Notes: a model not told the origin generated them from the sequence alone. Shown: positions 7,125 through 15,263, counted from the first letter of the stretch. The stretch is DNA of 20,260 nt from Candidatus Sumerlaeota bacterium (GCA_016928995.1 JAFGJS010000133.1:1-20260), one strand, 5' to 3'. Numbers and translations are program-made.

Positions 7125-7599
7125 TCTGGCTCGCGCGCGCCGCGCCATGACGCTGGTTGAACTGATCATCGTCATGGGCCTGCTGGCGCTGCTGATGGGC
7201 ATCGCCGCGCCAAGGCTCAGCGGATTCATCGGCGGGCGCGGTCTGCGGGACGAAGCGCGGCGCTTTCAGGGACTGACGCGCTACGCCGCGAACTCGGCCG
7301 TCTCGCGCTCAGCGCCGATGATCTTGTGGTTGAATTCCGAAAGCGGCGCCTACGGACTCGACATCGCAACGGGATTCGAGCAGGACGACTGGGGGCCGTT
7401 GCAATTTCAACTTTCGGACGGCTGCCGGTTTGAAGTGGATCCTTCCGCAGCCGACGATAAAGGCCAGGTGGAAATCCGATACGAACCCGACGGCAACGTG
7501 GACGCGGACAGTTTGACGGAAGTGCGCATTTGGCGCCTGGACAAGGAATTCATCACGATTCGGCGCGAGACAAATGGAAACGAATTTGAAAACCAGTGA
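7090..7599 (+). CDS. gspH: Minor pseudopilin GspH
   Basis: This 169-residue protein carries a class III signal RARRA cut before MTLVE, with Ala rather than Gly at -1 and Glu at mature position 5. The hydrophobic helix LIIVMGLLALLMGIAAPRL follows. The soluble part contains EARRFQGLTRYAANSAVSRSAPM, the typical GspH/FimT pattern (helix and first strand), and then beta-rich sequence. GspH is a minor component of the pseudopilus tip region. Three in-frame ATG codons (7090, 7093, 7096) all lie inside the end of gspG; I use the first, with AAAAAGG just upstream. A non-ATG start (CTG at 7126) right after the gspG stop is conceivable. The 35-base overlap is unusually long for this operon. Confidence 0.88.
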   Translation: MMMTSRIGRQTDLARARRAMTLVELIIVMGLLALLMGIAAPRLSGFIGGRGLRDEARRFQGLTRYAANSAVSRSAPMILWLNSESGAYGLDIATGFEQDDWGPLQFQLSDGCRFEVDPSAADDKGQVEIRYEPDGNVDADSLTEVRIWRLDKEFITIRRETNGNEFENQ

Positions 7600-8005
7600 A
7601 CGCGGGAGGATGCAGTGCGATAAGCGGCGCCGGGCCTTCACCCTGATCGAAATCCTGGCCGTAATGGTGTTCATGGCCATCGTGATTCCGGCGGCGGTGC
7701 AAGGCGTCCGCATCGCCGGGCAGTCCGGAAAACTGGCGAATCAAAAACGAATCGCCGCCGAACTCGCGGAAAACCAGCTGGTCCAAACCGTCGTCACGGA
7801 AGAATGGATCAACGGCGAACGCGAGGGGGATTTCGGAGAGGATTGGCCTGGATTTCGCTGGGAGTTGGAAGTGAATGATTGGGAAAGCGATTCGGCGATG
7901 CAGGAATTGACCATCAGCGTTTTTTACACATCGCAAAACAAGGAACACAGCGTGCAGCTTACAACGCTGGCGCAGGAAGAAGACGAGGAGAGCGATTCAG
8001 AATGA
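7574..8005 (+). CDS. gspI: Minor pseudopilin GspI
   Basis: This 143-residue minor pseudopilin is a component of the GspI-J-K tip complex. Its leader ends KRRRA and is cut before FTLIE, again with Ala at -1, followed by the helix ILAVMVFMAIVIPAAVQG. The stretch NQKRIAAELAENQL matches the family's second half of the N-terminal helix (A..lAe.ql). The tail is acidic (EEDEESDSE). ATG 7574 overlaps gspH by 26 bases; the ATG at 7610 has GGGAGG directly adjacent, too close to serve it well, so the upstream start is preferred. The length agrees with GspI (about 125-145). Confidence 0.88.
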   Translation: METNLKTSERGRMQCDKRRRAFTLIEILAVMVFMAIVIPAAVQGVRIAGQSGKLANQKRIAAELAENQLVQTVVTEEWINGEREGDFGEDWPGFRWELEVNDWESDSAMQELTISVFYTSQNKEHSVQLTTLAQEEDEESDSE

Positions 8006-8727
8006 AACGGCGCGCGCCACATACAGGATTCACCCTGATGGAACTGCTGCTGGCGGCGCTGGTTTTCAGCGTTCTGCTTGGCGCGCTGTACTCCGTGTTT
8101 CTTGGCGCGTTTAAACTACGCAACCAGGTCAATGCGCAACTGGATCAAACGACTCCGCGCAACCGCATCATGGAAATTCTCAAGCGCGATTTGAAAGCAA
8201 TGGTTCCTCCCGGCGGCAAATACGCGGACTCGATGCTCGGTGAAAACATCGAATCTTCTTCGGTCCATCAGGACCGCCTTGAGTTTTACACCTCATCCGG
8301 ACGCGTCGTGGAAGACGAGGATGAACCGTGGTGCGACATTCAATACGTCGAATACGAATTGGCGGAAGACGAAACAAAAAGCAGCTCGCGGGAAAAGAGC
8401 TATCAACTGATGCGGAACGTGCGGCGGAATCTGCTTGCGGCCGTGGAGGAAGATCCTGCTGAAACGCCGGTCCTGAGCGGCGTCGCCTCGCTCGAATTCC
8501 GCTTTTACGACGGCGAATCCTGGGTGGATTCATGGGACAGCACAACGAACGATGATGAGTTGCCCTTGGCGATCATGGCGCAGATCGACTTCGCGCAAAA
8601 CGAGCAAGAAGACCTTGCGCCGCAGCCGCCGCTGGTGGTCATCTGCGAACTTGCCGTGCAGACGCAGAACAGCCTCGAAGATTCAGGAAACAGCGAAGAA
8701 GGCAATGGGAACAATGCGACGGAATAA
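8002..8727 (+). CDS. gspJ: Minor pseudopilin GspJ
   Basis: This 241-residue minor pseudopilin has the short leader MKRRAPHTG, cut before FTLMELLLAALVFSVLLGALY with Glu at mature position 5. The region RNRIMEILKRDLKAMVPPGGKY fits the GspJ pattern of a helix ending in RDL....PPGG. Next come beta-strand-rich sequence with YVEYEL and a C-terminal LEFRFYDGESWVDSWDS, the conserved GspJ motif (f.yydg..W...W). ATG 8002 overlaps the gspI stop as ATGA, with GAGGAG about 12 bases upstream. The frame stays open upstream to 7879, but that extension lacks pilin features. The Glu-, Asn- and Gly-rich C-terminal tail (SGNSEEGNGNN) is unremarkable. Confidence 0.9.
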   Translation: MKRRAPHTGFTLMELLLAALVFSVLLGALYSVFLGAFKLRNQVNAQLDQTTPRNRIMEILKRDLKAMVPPGGKYADSMLGENIESSSVHQDRLEFYTSSGRVVEDEDEPWCDIQYVEYELAEDETKSSSREKSYQLMRNVRRNLLAAVEEDPAETPVLSGVASLEFRFYDGESWVDSWDSTTNDDELPLAIMAQIDFAQNEQEDLAPQPPLVVICELAVQTQNSLEDSGNSEEGNGNNATE

Positions 8728-10054
8728 CAGCGACATCAAAGGTTCGGCGCTGATCGTGGTCATGTGGGTCTCCCTCGGACTGGTCGCGCTCGCGTTGCTC
8801 TTCGGGCACTCCATGATGCTGGAATATCGCGCGGCGGAGAACCTGACTGCCGGGAAGCAATCCGAGCAGGCCATTGACGGCGCGCGCCGCTACATCGTCA
8901 ATCTGCTGAGCAATCTGGACCCTCCGGGATACATGCCGGACGAAGAGGAGTATCCGCTGGATGATCTGGAAATCGGCGACGCGCGAGCCTGTGTCATCGG
9001 CCGTAGCGAGAATGAAGACAATCCCGACGATGCAGTGGAATTCCGGCTTGTGGACGAGGCGTCGAAACTGAATTTGAACACCGCCACGCAAGAGATGTTG
9101 CTGGGGCTGCCGGAAATGACCAATGAACTGGCCGCGGCGATCGTTGACTGGCGCGACGAGGACGACGAAGTCACCGACAACGGCGCTGAATCGGATTACT
9201 ACCTGGCCGGCAGCGAGGGCTACTACGCCAAGAACGCGAGATTCGAGTCCATCGATGAACTGCGGCTGCTCAATGGCGGCGACTACGATCTGCTCGTGGG
9301 CGAGGATTACAATCTTAACGGCGTGCTGGATGAAAATGAAAACGACGGCGACGTTTCGCCGCCCGATGACAACGCCGACGGCGTGCTCAATCCGGGCATT
9401 CTGGAATACGTGACGGTCTTCAGCCGCGAATGGAACGTGCAGGACGACGGCTCCGAGCGCATCAACGTGAAAAACGGCGGCAATGAATTGCAGGAGTACC
9501 TCGCTGGCGAACTCGGCGAATCGCGCGCGCAGGCAATCATCAATGCGACGCGGACGTCGGCGAGGAACGTCAACAGCGTGCTGGAGTACTACCTGATCAG
9601 CGGCATGACCGAGGATGAGTTTAAATCGGTGCACGACGGTCTGACCGTATCGGACGAGACCTACACTGAAGGCTTGGTCAATGTGAACACCGCGCCGCAA
9701 TCCGTGCTGACCTGCGTCCCCGGCATCGGCGAGGAGTACGCCGGAACGCTCGTGGCGCAGCGGCTGACGCTGGACACCGAAGCGCTGCATAGCATCGCCT
9801 GGATCGCGTCGGTGCTGCCGCGAGAGAACGCCATTGAAGCCGGACCTTATCTTACGACGCGCTCCCGCCAATTCCGGGCGGATCTCGCGGCCGTTGGGAA
9901 ATACGGGCGAGGCTATCGCCGGGAGGCGTTCGTGATCGACACGGCCGGCGATGACGCCATGGTGGTATATCGCAAGGATTTGTCGCGCCTGGGATGGGCG
10001 CTGGGGCGCGATATGCGCAACGACTTGCTGGAAGAAATGACAGGAGAAGAATAA
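8714..10054 (+). CDS. gspK: Pseudopilus tip protein GspK with EF-hand-like insert
   Basis: This 446-residue tip pseudopilin caps the GspI-J-K complex. The leader MRRNNSDIKG is cut before SALIVVMW; Glu5 is replaced by Val, the known GspK hallmark. The helical domain has SKLNLNTATQEMLLGLP (118-133) and later NVNTAPQSVLTCVPGIG (323-339), the paired helix-hairpin-helix-like repeats of GspK. Between them is a full EF-hand loop, DYNLNGVLDENE (198-209), followed by DDNADGVLN (218-226), a second D-x-N-x-D-G loop. This makes the protein about 100 residues longer than classical GspK (about 330). ATG 8714 overlaps gspJ by 14 bases, with AAGAAGG 11 bases upstream; ATG 8705 is the alternative start. The calcium-binding role of the insert is inferred from the motif. 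Confidence 0.9.
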   Translation: MRRNNSDIKGSALIVVMWVSLGLVALALLFGHSMMLEYRAAENLTAGKQSEQAIDGARRYIVNLLSNLDPPGYMPDEEEYPLDDLEIGDARACVIGRSENEDNPDDAVEFRLVDEASKLNLNTATQEMLLGLPEMTNELAAAIVDWRDEDDEVTDNGAESDYYLAGSEGYYAKNARFESIDELRLLNGGDYDLLVGEDYNLNGVLDENENDGDVSPPDDNADGVLNPGILEYVTVFSREWNVQDDGSERINVKNGGNELQEYLAGELGESRAQAIINATRTSARNVNSVLEYYLISGMTEDEFKSVHDGLTVSDETYTEGLVNVNTAPQSVLTCVPGIGEEYAGTLVAQRLTLDTEALHSIAWIASVLPRENAIEAGPYLTTRSRQFRADLAAVGKYGRGYRREAFVIDTAGDDAMVVYRKDLSRLGWALGRDMRNDLLEEMTGEE

Positions 10055-10056
10055 TC

Positions 10057-11466
10057 ATGTTGGGACTGAAGCAAACTTCATTGCTCTTTGGATGCGCGCT
10101 CGCCGGAAAGCGGCTGTCGCTGGTGGAGCTGCGGCGCGGCGCCGAAGCCATTCATGGACGCAAATCGTTGCAAGCGACGCTTTCCGTGGATCCGCTGAGC
10201 GATGACACCGCGCTGATCGGACGCGACATTCGGAACCGGATGGAGGAAGCCGGCATGCGCGGCGGGCGATGCGTCCTGTGCGCGCCGATGAGCCTGTTTT
10301 ATTCCTGCCTGATCGAAACGCCGCCGATCTCTGGCGAAGACCTGGAGAGTTTTCTCGCGCTGCAAGCGGAACGCAACTTTCCATGGCCGGCGCAGGACTT
10401 GATCTGGCGGAGTATCTTTCATGAAAGCGAGGAGAGGAAACGTTATGCGCTGCTGATCGGCCTGCCGCTGAGCAAAGTCAATCACTTGCGCGAAGCGTTC
10501 GCCGCGGCGGGATTGGAACTCGTTTCCATCCATACGAACATTTCCGCGTTTTCCGGCGCGCAGCCGGCCTCGCGCATCCATTTGCATCTCTCGCCGGAAG
10601 GCGTGGAGATCGGCCTGCTGCGCGAAGACAAACCCGTGGCGCTGCGGATGCTCGCCGGGTGCGATCCATCCAGCCTTGACGCGCGGACGCTGGCGCGAGA
10701 AATGCGCGTCACGCTCGGACAAATTCCGCCTGCGTTGAGCGACACCATTCACGAAGTTCAGATTTCACACGCCACGGACGCGCAGGCGAGGGACGAGGAG
10801 CGCATCCAGCAGTCGCTCGAAGGCATCGGGCTGCGGATGAAGCGTTTTGCTCCTGCCGTCAGGATCGACTGGGATGATCCGGCTGCGGCATTGGCGGCGC
10901 CTTCAGCGCCGATGCTGATCGCCGCGAGAACGCTGTCGGGCGGCTCCGTGGCGCCGAACTTTTTGCCGCCGAAAATCAATCGCTTCCAGCAGTGGCAGTC
11001 CAGCATCGCCTCGCGCCGGATGCTCTGGATCGGCGGGACCGCGGCGATGATCGTCGTTATCGTCGCCCTGATGTTCTTCTGGCAGCAACAGCGGCTGACG
11101 CATCTGGAGCGGGAATTAACTTCGTTGTCTGAAGACGCCCGGCAAGCCGAAACGCTGCAAACCAAGATCCGCGCATATCGTTCTTGGTTCGACCGGTCGG
11201 CGCGCGTCTTGACCATCGCCAACCAACTGACCGGCGCATTTCCCGAAACAGGCTCCGTGTGGGCGCGCGATTTGGAAATCCGAGAGAACGGACAGGTGAT
11301 TTGCAGCGGTTCGGCCCGCAGCAACGCCGACTGGCTGAAGATGCGCGACGCCCTGAGTCAATCGCCCGGTGTGACGAACCTGCAAGTCAATCAAGTGCGC
11401 GGAGATTCGCCGTTGCAGTTTTCATTCAGCTATCAGTGGGATGGGAGGCCGAGTCATGGCATTTAA
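10057..11466 (+). CDS. gspL: T2SS inner-membrane protein GspL (PilM/PilN-like architecture)
   Basis: This 469-residue protein has a cytoplasmic actin-like part (about 8-290), one membrane helix (RMLWIGGTAAMIVVIVALMFFW, about 321-342) and a periplasmic ferredoxin-like part (about 385-463). The cytoplasmic part includes ESFLALQAERNFPWP, reminiscent of PilM/GspL. The periplasmic part has the PilN/GspL pattern SGSARSNADWLKMRDALSQSPGV..L. This corresponds to GspL, a PilM-PilN fusion that recruits GspE to the membrane and pairs with GspM. ATG 10057 is 2 bases after the gspK stop, with AGGAG about 10 bases upstream. It overlaps gspM by 11 bases. Sequence conservation is low, so the call rests on architecture and gene order. 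Confidence 0.8.
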   Translation: MLGLKQTSLLFGCALAGKRLSLVELRRGAEAIHGRKSLQATLSVDPLSDDTALIGRDIRNRMEEAGMRGGRCVLCAPMSLFYSCLIETPPISGEDLESFLALQAERNFPWPAQDLIWRSIFHESEERKRYALLIGLPLSKVNHLREAFAAAGLELVSIHTNISAFSGAQPASRIHLHLSPEGVEIGLLREDKPVALRMLAGCDPSSLDARTLAREMRVTLGQIPPALSDTIHEVQISHATDAQARDEERIQQSLEGIGLRMKRFAPAVRIDWDDPAAALAAPSAPMLIAARTLSGGSVAPNFLPPKINRFQQWQSSIASRRMLWIGGTAAMIVVIVALMFFWQQQRLTHLERELTSLSEDARQAETLQTKIRAYRSWFDRSARVLTIANQLTGAFPETGSVWARDLEIRENGQVICSGSARSNADWLKMRDALSQSPGVTNLQVNQVRGDSPLQFSFSYQWDGRPSHGI

Positions 11467-11995
11467 TAAACGAGAACGCAGCCTCCTGATCATCGTGATG
11501 CTCTGCATCGGCATCCTGGCGGGCGACCGGCTGATTCTGACGCCGCTTTGGAACGCCTGGAGCGAGCGCGCGGAACGCATCTCGGCGTTGGAGGAGCAAC
11601 TCACTGAGGATCGCTCCCTGGCTCAACGCAAAGACAGTCTCGCCGCAACCTGGCAGGACATGCTGGACGCCGATCTGCCGGACGGCACTTCCGCCGCGGA
11701 AGACGCCGTGCTGAAGGCCGTCAGCAACTGGTCGCGCGAAAGCCGCCTGGCCGTCGATTCGCTAAGGCCGTCATGGAGCACGCAGGACAAGGTTGAACTT
11801 CCCCGTCTGGACTGCCGTCTGTCGGCTGACGGCGGCATGAGCGCCATCGCTAAATTCGTTTATGCGCTGGAACAGGATCCGCTGGGAATCCGGGTGGAGA
11901 AAATCGAGTTAACGTCGCTGGACGGCGCCGGACAAAACATATCGTTGGATCTGCACTTCTCGTGCTTGATGTTGGAGGGCGGCAATGAACTGTAA
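11456..11995 (+). CDS. gspM: T2SS inner-membrane protein GspM (PilO-like)
   Basis: This 179-residue bitopic protein has a short basic cytoplasmic start (MAFNKRERS), a membrane helix (about 9-23), a charged coiled-coil stretch (about 36-62) and a periplasmic ferredoxin-like domain that includes MSAIAKFVYALEQDPLGIRVEKIELTS in two parts (128-154). The pattern 'keFvyaLe.dp..irv..iel' is the GspM/PilO signature. GspM pairs with GspL to form the assembly platform. ATG 11456 is favoured over the frame start at 11441 because GGAGG sits 8 bases upstream and the protein then starts with the usual basic residues. It overlaps gspL by 11 bases and the next gene by 11 bases. Confidence 0.78.
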   Translation: MAFNKRERSLLIIVMLCIGILAGDRLILTPLWNAWSERAERISALEEQLTEDRSLAQRKDSLAATWQDMLDADLPDGTSAAEDAVLKAVSNWSRESRLAVDSLRPSWSTQDKVELPRLDCRLSADGGMSAIAKFVYALEQDPLGIRVEKIELTSLDGAGQNISLDLHFSCLMLEGGNEL

Positions 11996-12641
11996 ACGAA
12001 CAAGCGTATGCCTGTGGCTTTTGATCACAATGGCGATGATGCCGCCGGTCATCTCGCACTGCGCGGAAAGTGATTCATTCCCGTCCTTTGATCAGTTCGA
12101 ACGGATCGTGAAGCGCAACATTTTCGATCCCAACCGGCAGGCCGATACGCCGCCCGCCGCGCCCGTCGAGCGTCCCGATCCGCCGCCGACTGTGGAATCC
12201 AAGGAGCGGATTTATCTGATTGGAACATTATTGACGGACCGCAAACAAGTGGCGCTGTTTGAAGGCGATAAAAATGAATATAACAAGGACGTGCAGCAAG
12301 GCGGCCAATTGGAAAAATTCACCGTGGAAGCCATCTCCATCTCCAGCGTGAGCCTGGTCAATGGAGAGAGCAAACTTGATCTGCCTGTGGGATCGGCGCT
12401 TGAAAGAAGCGATGCTGCGGCGGAATGGCGCATCGTCGACGCATCGCCGGCAGGATCATCGTCATCGTCGTCCGATCACTTTGATCGTTCCCGCGACCGA
12501 AGGCCGCCGCCCGATGATTGGAATCGCAGAGATCAATCACCGGGAACAGAAAGATCATCCGCGTCTTCAGGATCGACGGAAGCGCCGGACTCAATTATGC
12601 AACGCTTGATCGAGCGGAGAAAGAGAGAAATGGGAGAATGA
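11985..12641 (+). CDS. gspC: GspC-like periplasmic linker protein
   Basis: This 218-residue protein has an N-terminal hydrophobic segment (about 8-24; signal peptide or anchor). Next is FDQFERIVKRNIFDPNRQ (35-51), which matches the RN(I/L)F motif starting the GspC HR domain. A proline-rich linker (56-70) and the strand pattern IYLIGTLLTDRKQVALFEG (76-94) follow, as in HR domains. GspC bridges the inner-membrane platform to the N0 domain of the secretin. It lacks a PDZ or coiled-coil domain; the C-terminus (155-200) is instead Ser/Asp/Arg-rich and apparently disordered. It is shorter than classical GspC (about 270-300). The gene sits directly before the secretin genes with GGAGG upstream, and this context supports the call. 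A PilP-like protein is the alternative name. Confidence 0.65.
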   Translation: MNCKRTSVCLWLLITMAMMPPVISHCAESDSFPSFDQFERIVKRNIFDPNRQADTPPAAPVERPDPPPTVESKERIYLIGTLLTDRKQVALFEGDKNEYNKDVQQGGQLEKFTVEAISISSVSLVNGESKLDLPVGSALERSDAAAEWRIVDASPAGSSSSSSDHFDRSRDRRPPPDDWNRRDQSPGTERSSASSGSTEAPDSIMQRLIERRKREMGE

Positions 12642-12643
12642 AA

Positions 12644-14086
12644 ATGAAACTGCTATCCATCACATTGGCTTGTTGCGCCGCGCTGATCGGGGGAATCACA
12701 GCTTCCGCTCAGGAAGAGGCGACCAGCGGAACGGTCGGAGTGGAGGCCGTGGCGAACGATGAGTTCACAAGCGATGGCATCCGGTTGAATTTCCGCAACG
12801 CATCGCTGGATTCCGTGCTGGATTACCTGAGCAAGGAAGCCGGATTCGCCGTTGTGCGCATGACGGATGTCAGCGGACGCATCGACCTGCAGAGTCAGCA
12901 GCCGCTGACAGCGGACGAAACGGTGAATCTGCTGAACACCGCGCTCTATGCCAAGGGGTATGCGGCGATCCGCAGCGATCGCATCCTGATGATCGTCCCG
13001 CTCTCCGATGCCCGCAAGCGCGCCATCCCCGTGCGCATCGGCAATGATCCGGAAAAAATTCCGCGCACGGACACAGTCGTCACGCACATCATTCCCGTGC
13101 GCTACGTCGATGCGACAAAGCTGGTTGATAATTTGAACGGCCTGTTGAGTGAAAACGCCACGCTGTCATCCAACGAAAGCAGCAACGCGCTCGTGCTGAC
13201 CGACACGCAGAATAATATCCGTCGAATCACGGAGATCGTGCGGGCGCTGGACACTTCTATTTCGCAGATCACGGCCATCCGAGTTTTTCCATTGCAGTAT
13301 TCCGATTCCAAGGAGATGGCTGATTTGATCAATCAGGTTTTTGAAGTATCGGAAACCACCAACCGGGACAACAACAATAATAGATTTCCTGGGCCGTGGG
13401 GAGGGCGCCGAGGCGGCGGTGATGATAACAATAACAGCAGCGACAGCGTCGCACGCACAGCCTCCATGCGCGTGCTGGCGGCCGCCGATGAACGCACGAA
13501 CGCGGTCGTGGTCAGCGCGCCGGAAGACCTGATGCCGACCATCGAAAAACTGATTACAGACACCGACACAAGCAACGAATTGGTCACGGTGTACCGCGTC
13601 TTCCTGTTGAAACGCGCCGACGCCGAAGACATGGCGAAACTGATTAACGATCTATTCGAGGAGACTTCCGCTTCCAGCAGCGAGGATTCAGGGCCTGGCG
13701 GTCCAGATGGACCGCGTGGATTTTTCCGGCGGATGATGGAACGCTCACAGCAGCAGAGCGCCGACAGCGACGCAAGCCAGCGCAGCCAACAGGAAAGCGC
13801 TGTGCTGGCCGTGGCTGACACTCGCACGAACGCCGTTGTCGTCAGCGCCGTGGAGAGCCAGATGACTCAAATCGAACGGATCATTGAGAATCTGGACGCT
13901 GAAGCAGGCAAAAACAAGGAAGTCTTCGTTTACTCGCTCCAAAACGCGGACGCTGTGACCGTCAAGGAAATTCTAGGGGCAATGTTCAATGATGAGACCA
14001 GAAGCTCGTCCTCCAGCAGTTCGACTTCGAGCAACAGCAGCAGCAGCCGGTCTTCATCATCGACCAATAATTTCGGAAGGAACTAA
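12644..14086 (+). CDS. Secretin N-terminal half (N0-N1-N2-N3 and half of a further N-domain)
   Basis: This 480-residue secreted protein has a signal peptide (MKLLSITLACCAALIG..ASA-QEE). It carries N0 (LNFRNASLDSVLDYLSKEAGF, about 48-120), N1 (145-205), N2 (212-308) and N3 (316-418). Both N2 and N3 contain the secretin motif (AD.RTNAVVVSA at 281-292 and 391-402) and a long low-complexity loop (237-272 and 340-384). A further N-domain begins at FVYSLQNADAVTVKEILGAMF (428-448) but stops in a Ser/Asn tail. There is no secretin barrel domain. ATG 12644 has GGGAG 7 bases upstream; ATG 12638 (ATGA overlap with the previous stop) is equally possible. The barrel is encoded by the next gene, so this is the periplasmic half of GspD. 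The split is not a sequencing frameshift: the next gene has its own ribosome binding site and signal peptide. Confidence 0.85.
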   Translation: MKLLSITLACCAALIGGITASAQEEATSGTVGVEAVANDEFTSDGIRLNFRNASLDSVLDYLSKEAGFAVVRMTDVSGRIDLQSQQPLTADETVNLLNTALYAKGYAAIRSDRILMIVPLSDARKRAIPVRIGNDPEKIPRTDTVVTHIIPVRYVDATKLVDNLNGLLSENATLSSNESSNALVLTDTQNNIRRITEIVRALDTSISQITAIRVFPLQYSDSKEMADLINQVFEVSETTNRDNNNNRFPGPWGGRRGGGDDNNNSSDSVARTASMRVLAAADERTNAVVVSAPEDLMPTIEKLITDTDTSNELVTVYRVFLLKRADAEDMAKLINDLFEETSASSSEDSGPGGPDGPRGFFRRMMERSQQQSADSDASQRSQQESAVLAVADTRTNAVVVSAVESQMTQIERIIENLDAEAGKNKEVFVYSLQNADAVTVKEILGAMFNDETRSSSSSSSTSSNSSSSRSSSSTNNFGRN

Positions 14087-14090
14087 AAAA

Positions 14091-15236
14091 ATGAAACGCA
14101 CAATGCAAATCACTTTTTTGACGTCTTGCCTGACGTTGTTTCTGCTCGGGGTGGGAACGCCTGCATTCGCCCAGGGTCCGGGCGGTATGGGAGGAATGAG
14201 GGGGGGAAGCTCTAACGGAAACTCCTCCAGTTCCACGGAAGAGGTCAATGAAGCGGTCATCGAATATGACGATGAGACCGGACAGGTGATTGTCATCGCG
14301 GACGAGGCTACGAATGCGAAAATCTCGCGTATCATTCAAAGTCTGGACCGGCCTGTGCCGCAAGTCCTCATCAAGGTGCTCTTCCTCGAAGTGACGCACA
14401 CCAATGATCTGGACCTGGGCATCGAAGGATCCATCAGCTTCGACACGGTGGAGGATGCACGCACGGCGTATTCCAATTTCGATCTGCTGGATCAAACGCG
14501 CGGTGGATTCCTCACGATCATTGACGACGATGTGGAAGTCACCCTGCGCGCCATCGCCGAACAATCGAAACTGGAGGTGCTTTCGCGCCCCTCGGTGCTG
14601 ACGCGCAACAATTGCGAAGCGACGATCACCGTGGGCCAGGAGGTGCCGTTTATCACCAACAGCCGCATCACGGACGACGGCCAGACGATCAACACTGTTG
14701 AATACGAAGACGTCGGCATCATTTTGACCGTCACGCCGCGGATCGGCCAGAACGGGCTGGTGGAAATGGAAGTCATTCCGGAAATCTCCACAATCAGCGG
14801 CGAAACGATCGCCATCAGCGACACGGTGAATGCGCCCGTGATCGCCAAGCGCTCGGCCGAAACGCGCGTCGTCGTGGAGAACGGCCACACCGTCGTCATC
14901 GGCGGCATGATGGAAGATCACGACACTGAAACCGTGCAAAAGATCCCGCTATTAGGCAGCATCCCGTTGATCGGCGCGCTTTTCCGCCGCACGGTCACGG
15001 AAAAAAGCAAGACGGAACTGCTGATTTTCCTCACCCCGCACGTGGTGGAGAGCGCGGAAGACTTGCGTCAAGTTTCGCAATCCGAGTATAAGAAGGCGCA
15101 GAAAGCGGATATTGTTTTTACGGAAGAGCAGAAAGATAAATACATTGATAATCTGCCGCGTGATGAAACAAAAAGAACAGTGCCGCAATTGATTTATCGC
15201 GCGGAATCATGGCTCTACGATCTGCTTGCATTCTGA
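14091..15236 (+). CDS. gspD: Secretin C-terminal half (outer-membrane barrel domain)
   Basis: This 381-residue protein has its own signal peptide (MKRTMQITFLTSCLTLFLLG, cleavage after AFA at 27), a Gly/Met and Ser/Asn-rich stretch (29-48) and the second half of an N-domain (GQVIVIADEATNAKISRIIQ, 64-83). The secretin core (about 88-318) follows, with QVLIKVLFLEVT, LSRPSVLTRNNCEATITVGQ with EVPFIT, the signature IPLLGSIPLIGALFR (285-299) and LLIFLTPHVV. It forms the outer-membrane channel of the T2SS. A short C-terminal tail (320-381), rich in charged residues, could act as an S-domain or pilotin-binding region. ATG 14091 comes 4 bases after the stop of the N-half gene, in another frame, with GGAAGG upstream. 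Classical GspD is one chain of about 650 residues; together the two halves make about 860 residues. Confidence 0.9.
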   Translation: MKRTMQITFLTSCLTLFLLGVGTPAFAQGPGGMGGMRGGSSNGNSSSSTEEVNEAVIEYDDETGQVIVIADEATNAKISRIIQSLDRPVPQVLIKVLFLEVTHTNDLDLGIEGSISFDTVEDARTAYSNFDLLDQTRGGFLTIIDDDVEVTLRAIAEQSKLEVLSRPSVLTRNNCEATITVGQEVPFITNSRITDDGQTINTVEYEDVGIILTVTPRIGQNGLVEMEVIPEISTISGETIAISDTVNAPVIAKRSAETRVVVENGHTVVIGGMMEDHDTETVQKIPLLGSIPLIGALFRRTVTEKSKTELLIFLTPHVVESAEDLRQVSQSEYKKAQKADIVFTEEQKDKYIDNLPRDETKRTVPQLIYRAESWLYDLLAF

Positions 15237-15263
15237 TGATCCAGGCATCAGCAGGCGCCAAAT

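Noticed and set aside
8639-9871. Long minus-strand open frame opposite gspK (410 codons)
   Set aside because: It is an antisense shadow produced by the GC-biased codon use of gspK; there is no recognisable domain or ribosome binding site.
13989-14091. Frameshift joining the two secretin genes (the second frame is open about 100 bases upstream, and a run of seven A lies at the junction)
   Set aside because: The second gene has a good ribosome binding site and a complete signal peptide that would otherwise sit in the middle of a fused protein. A sequencing error or programmed slip does not explain this.
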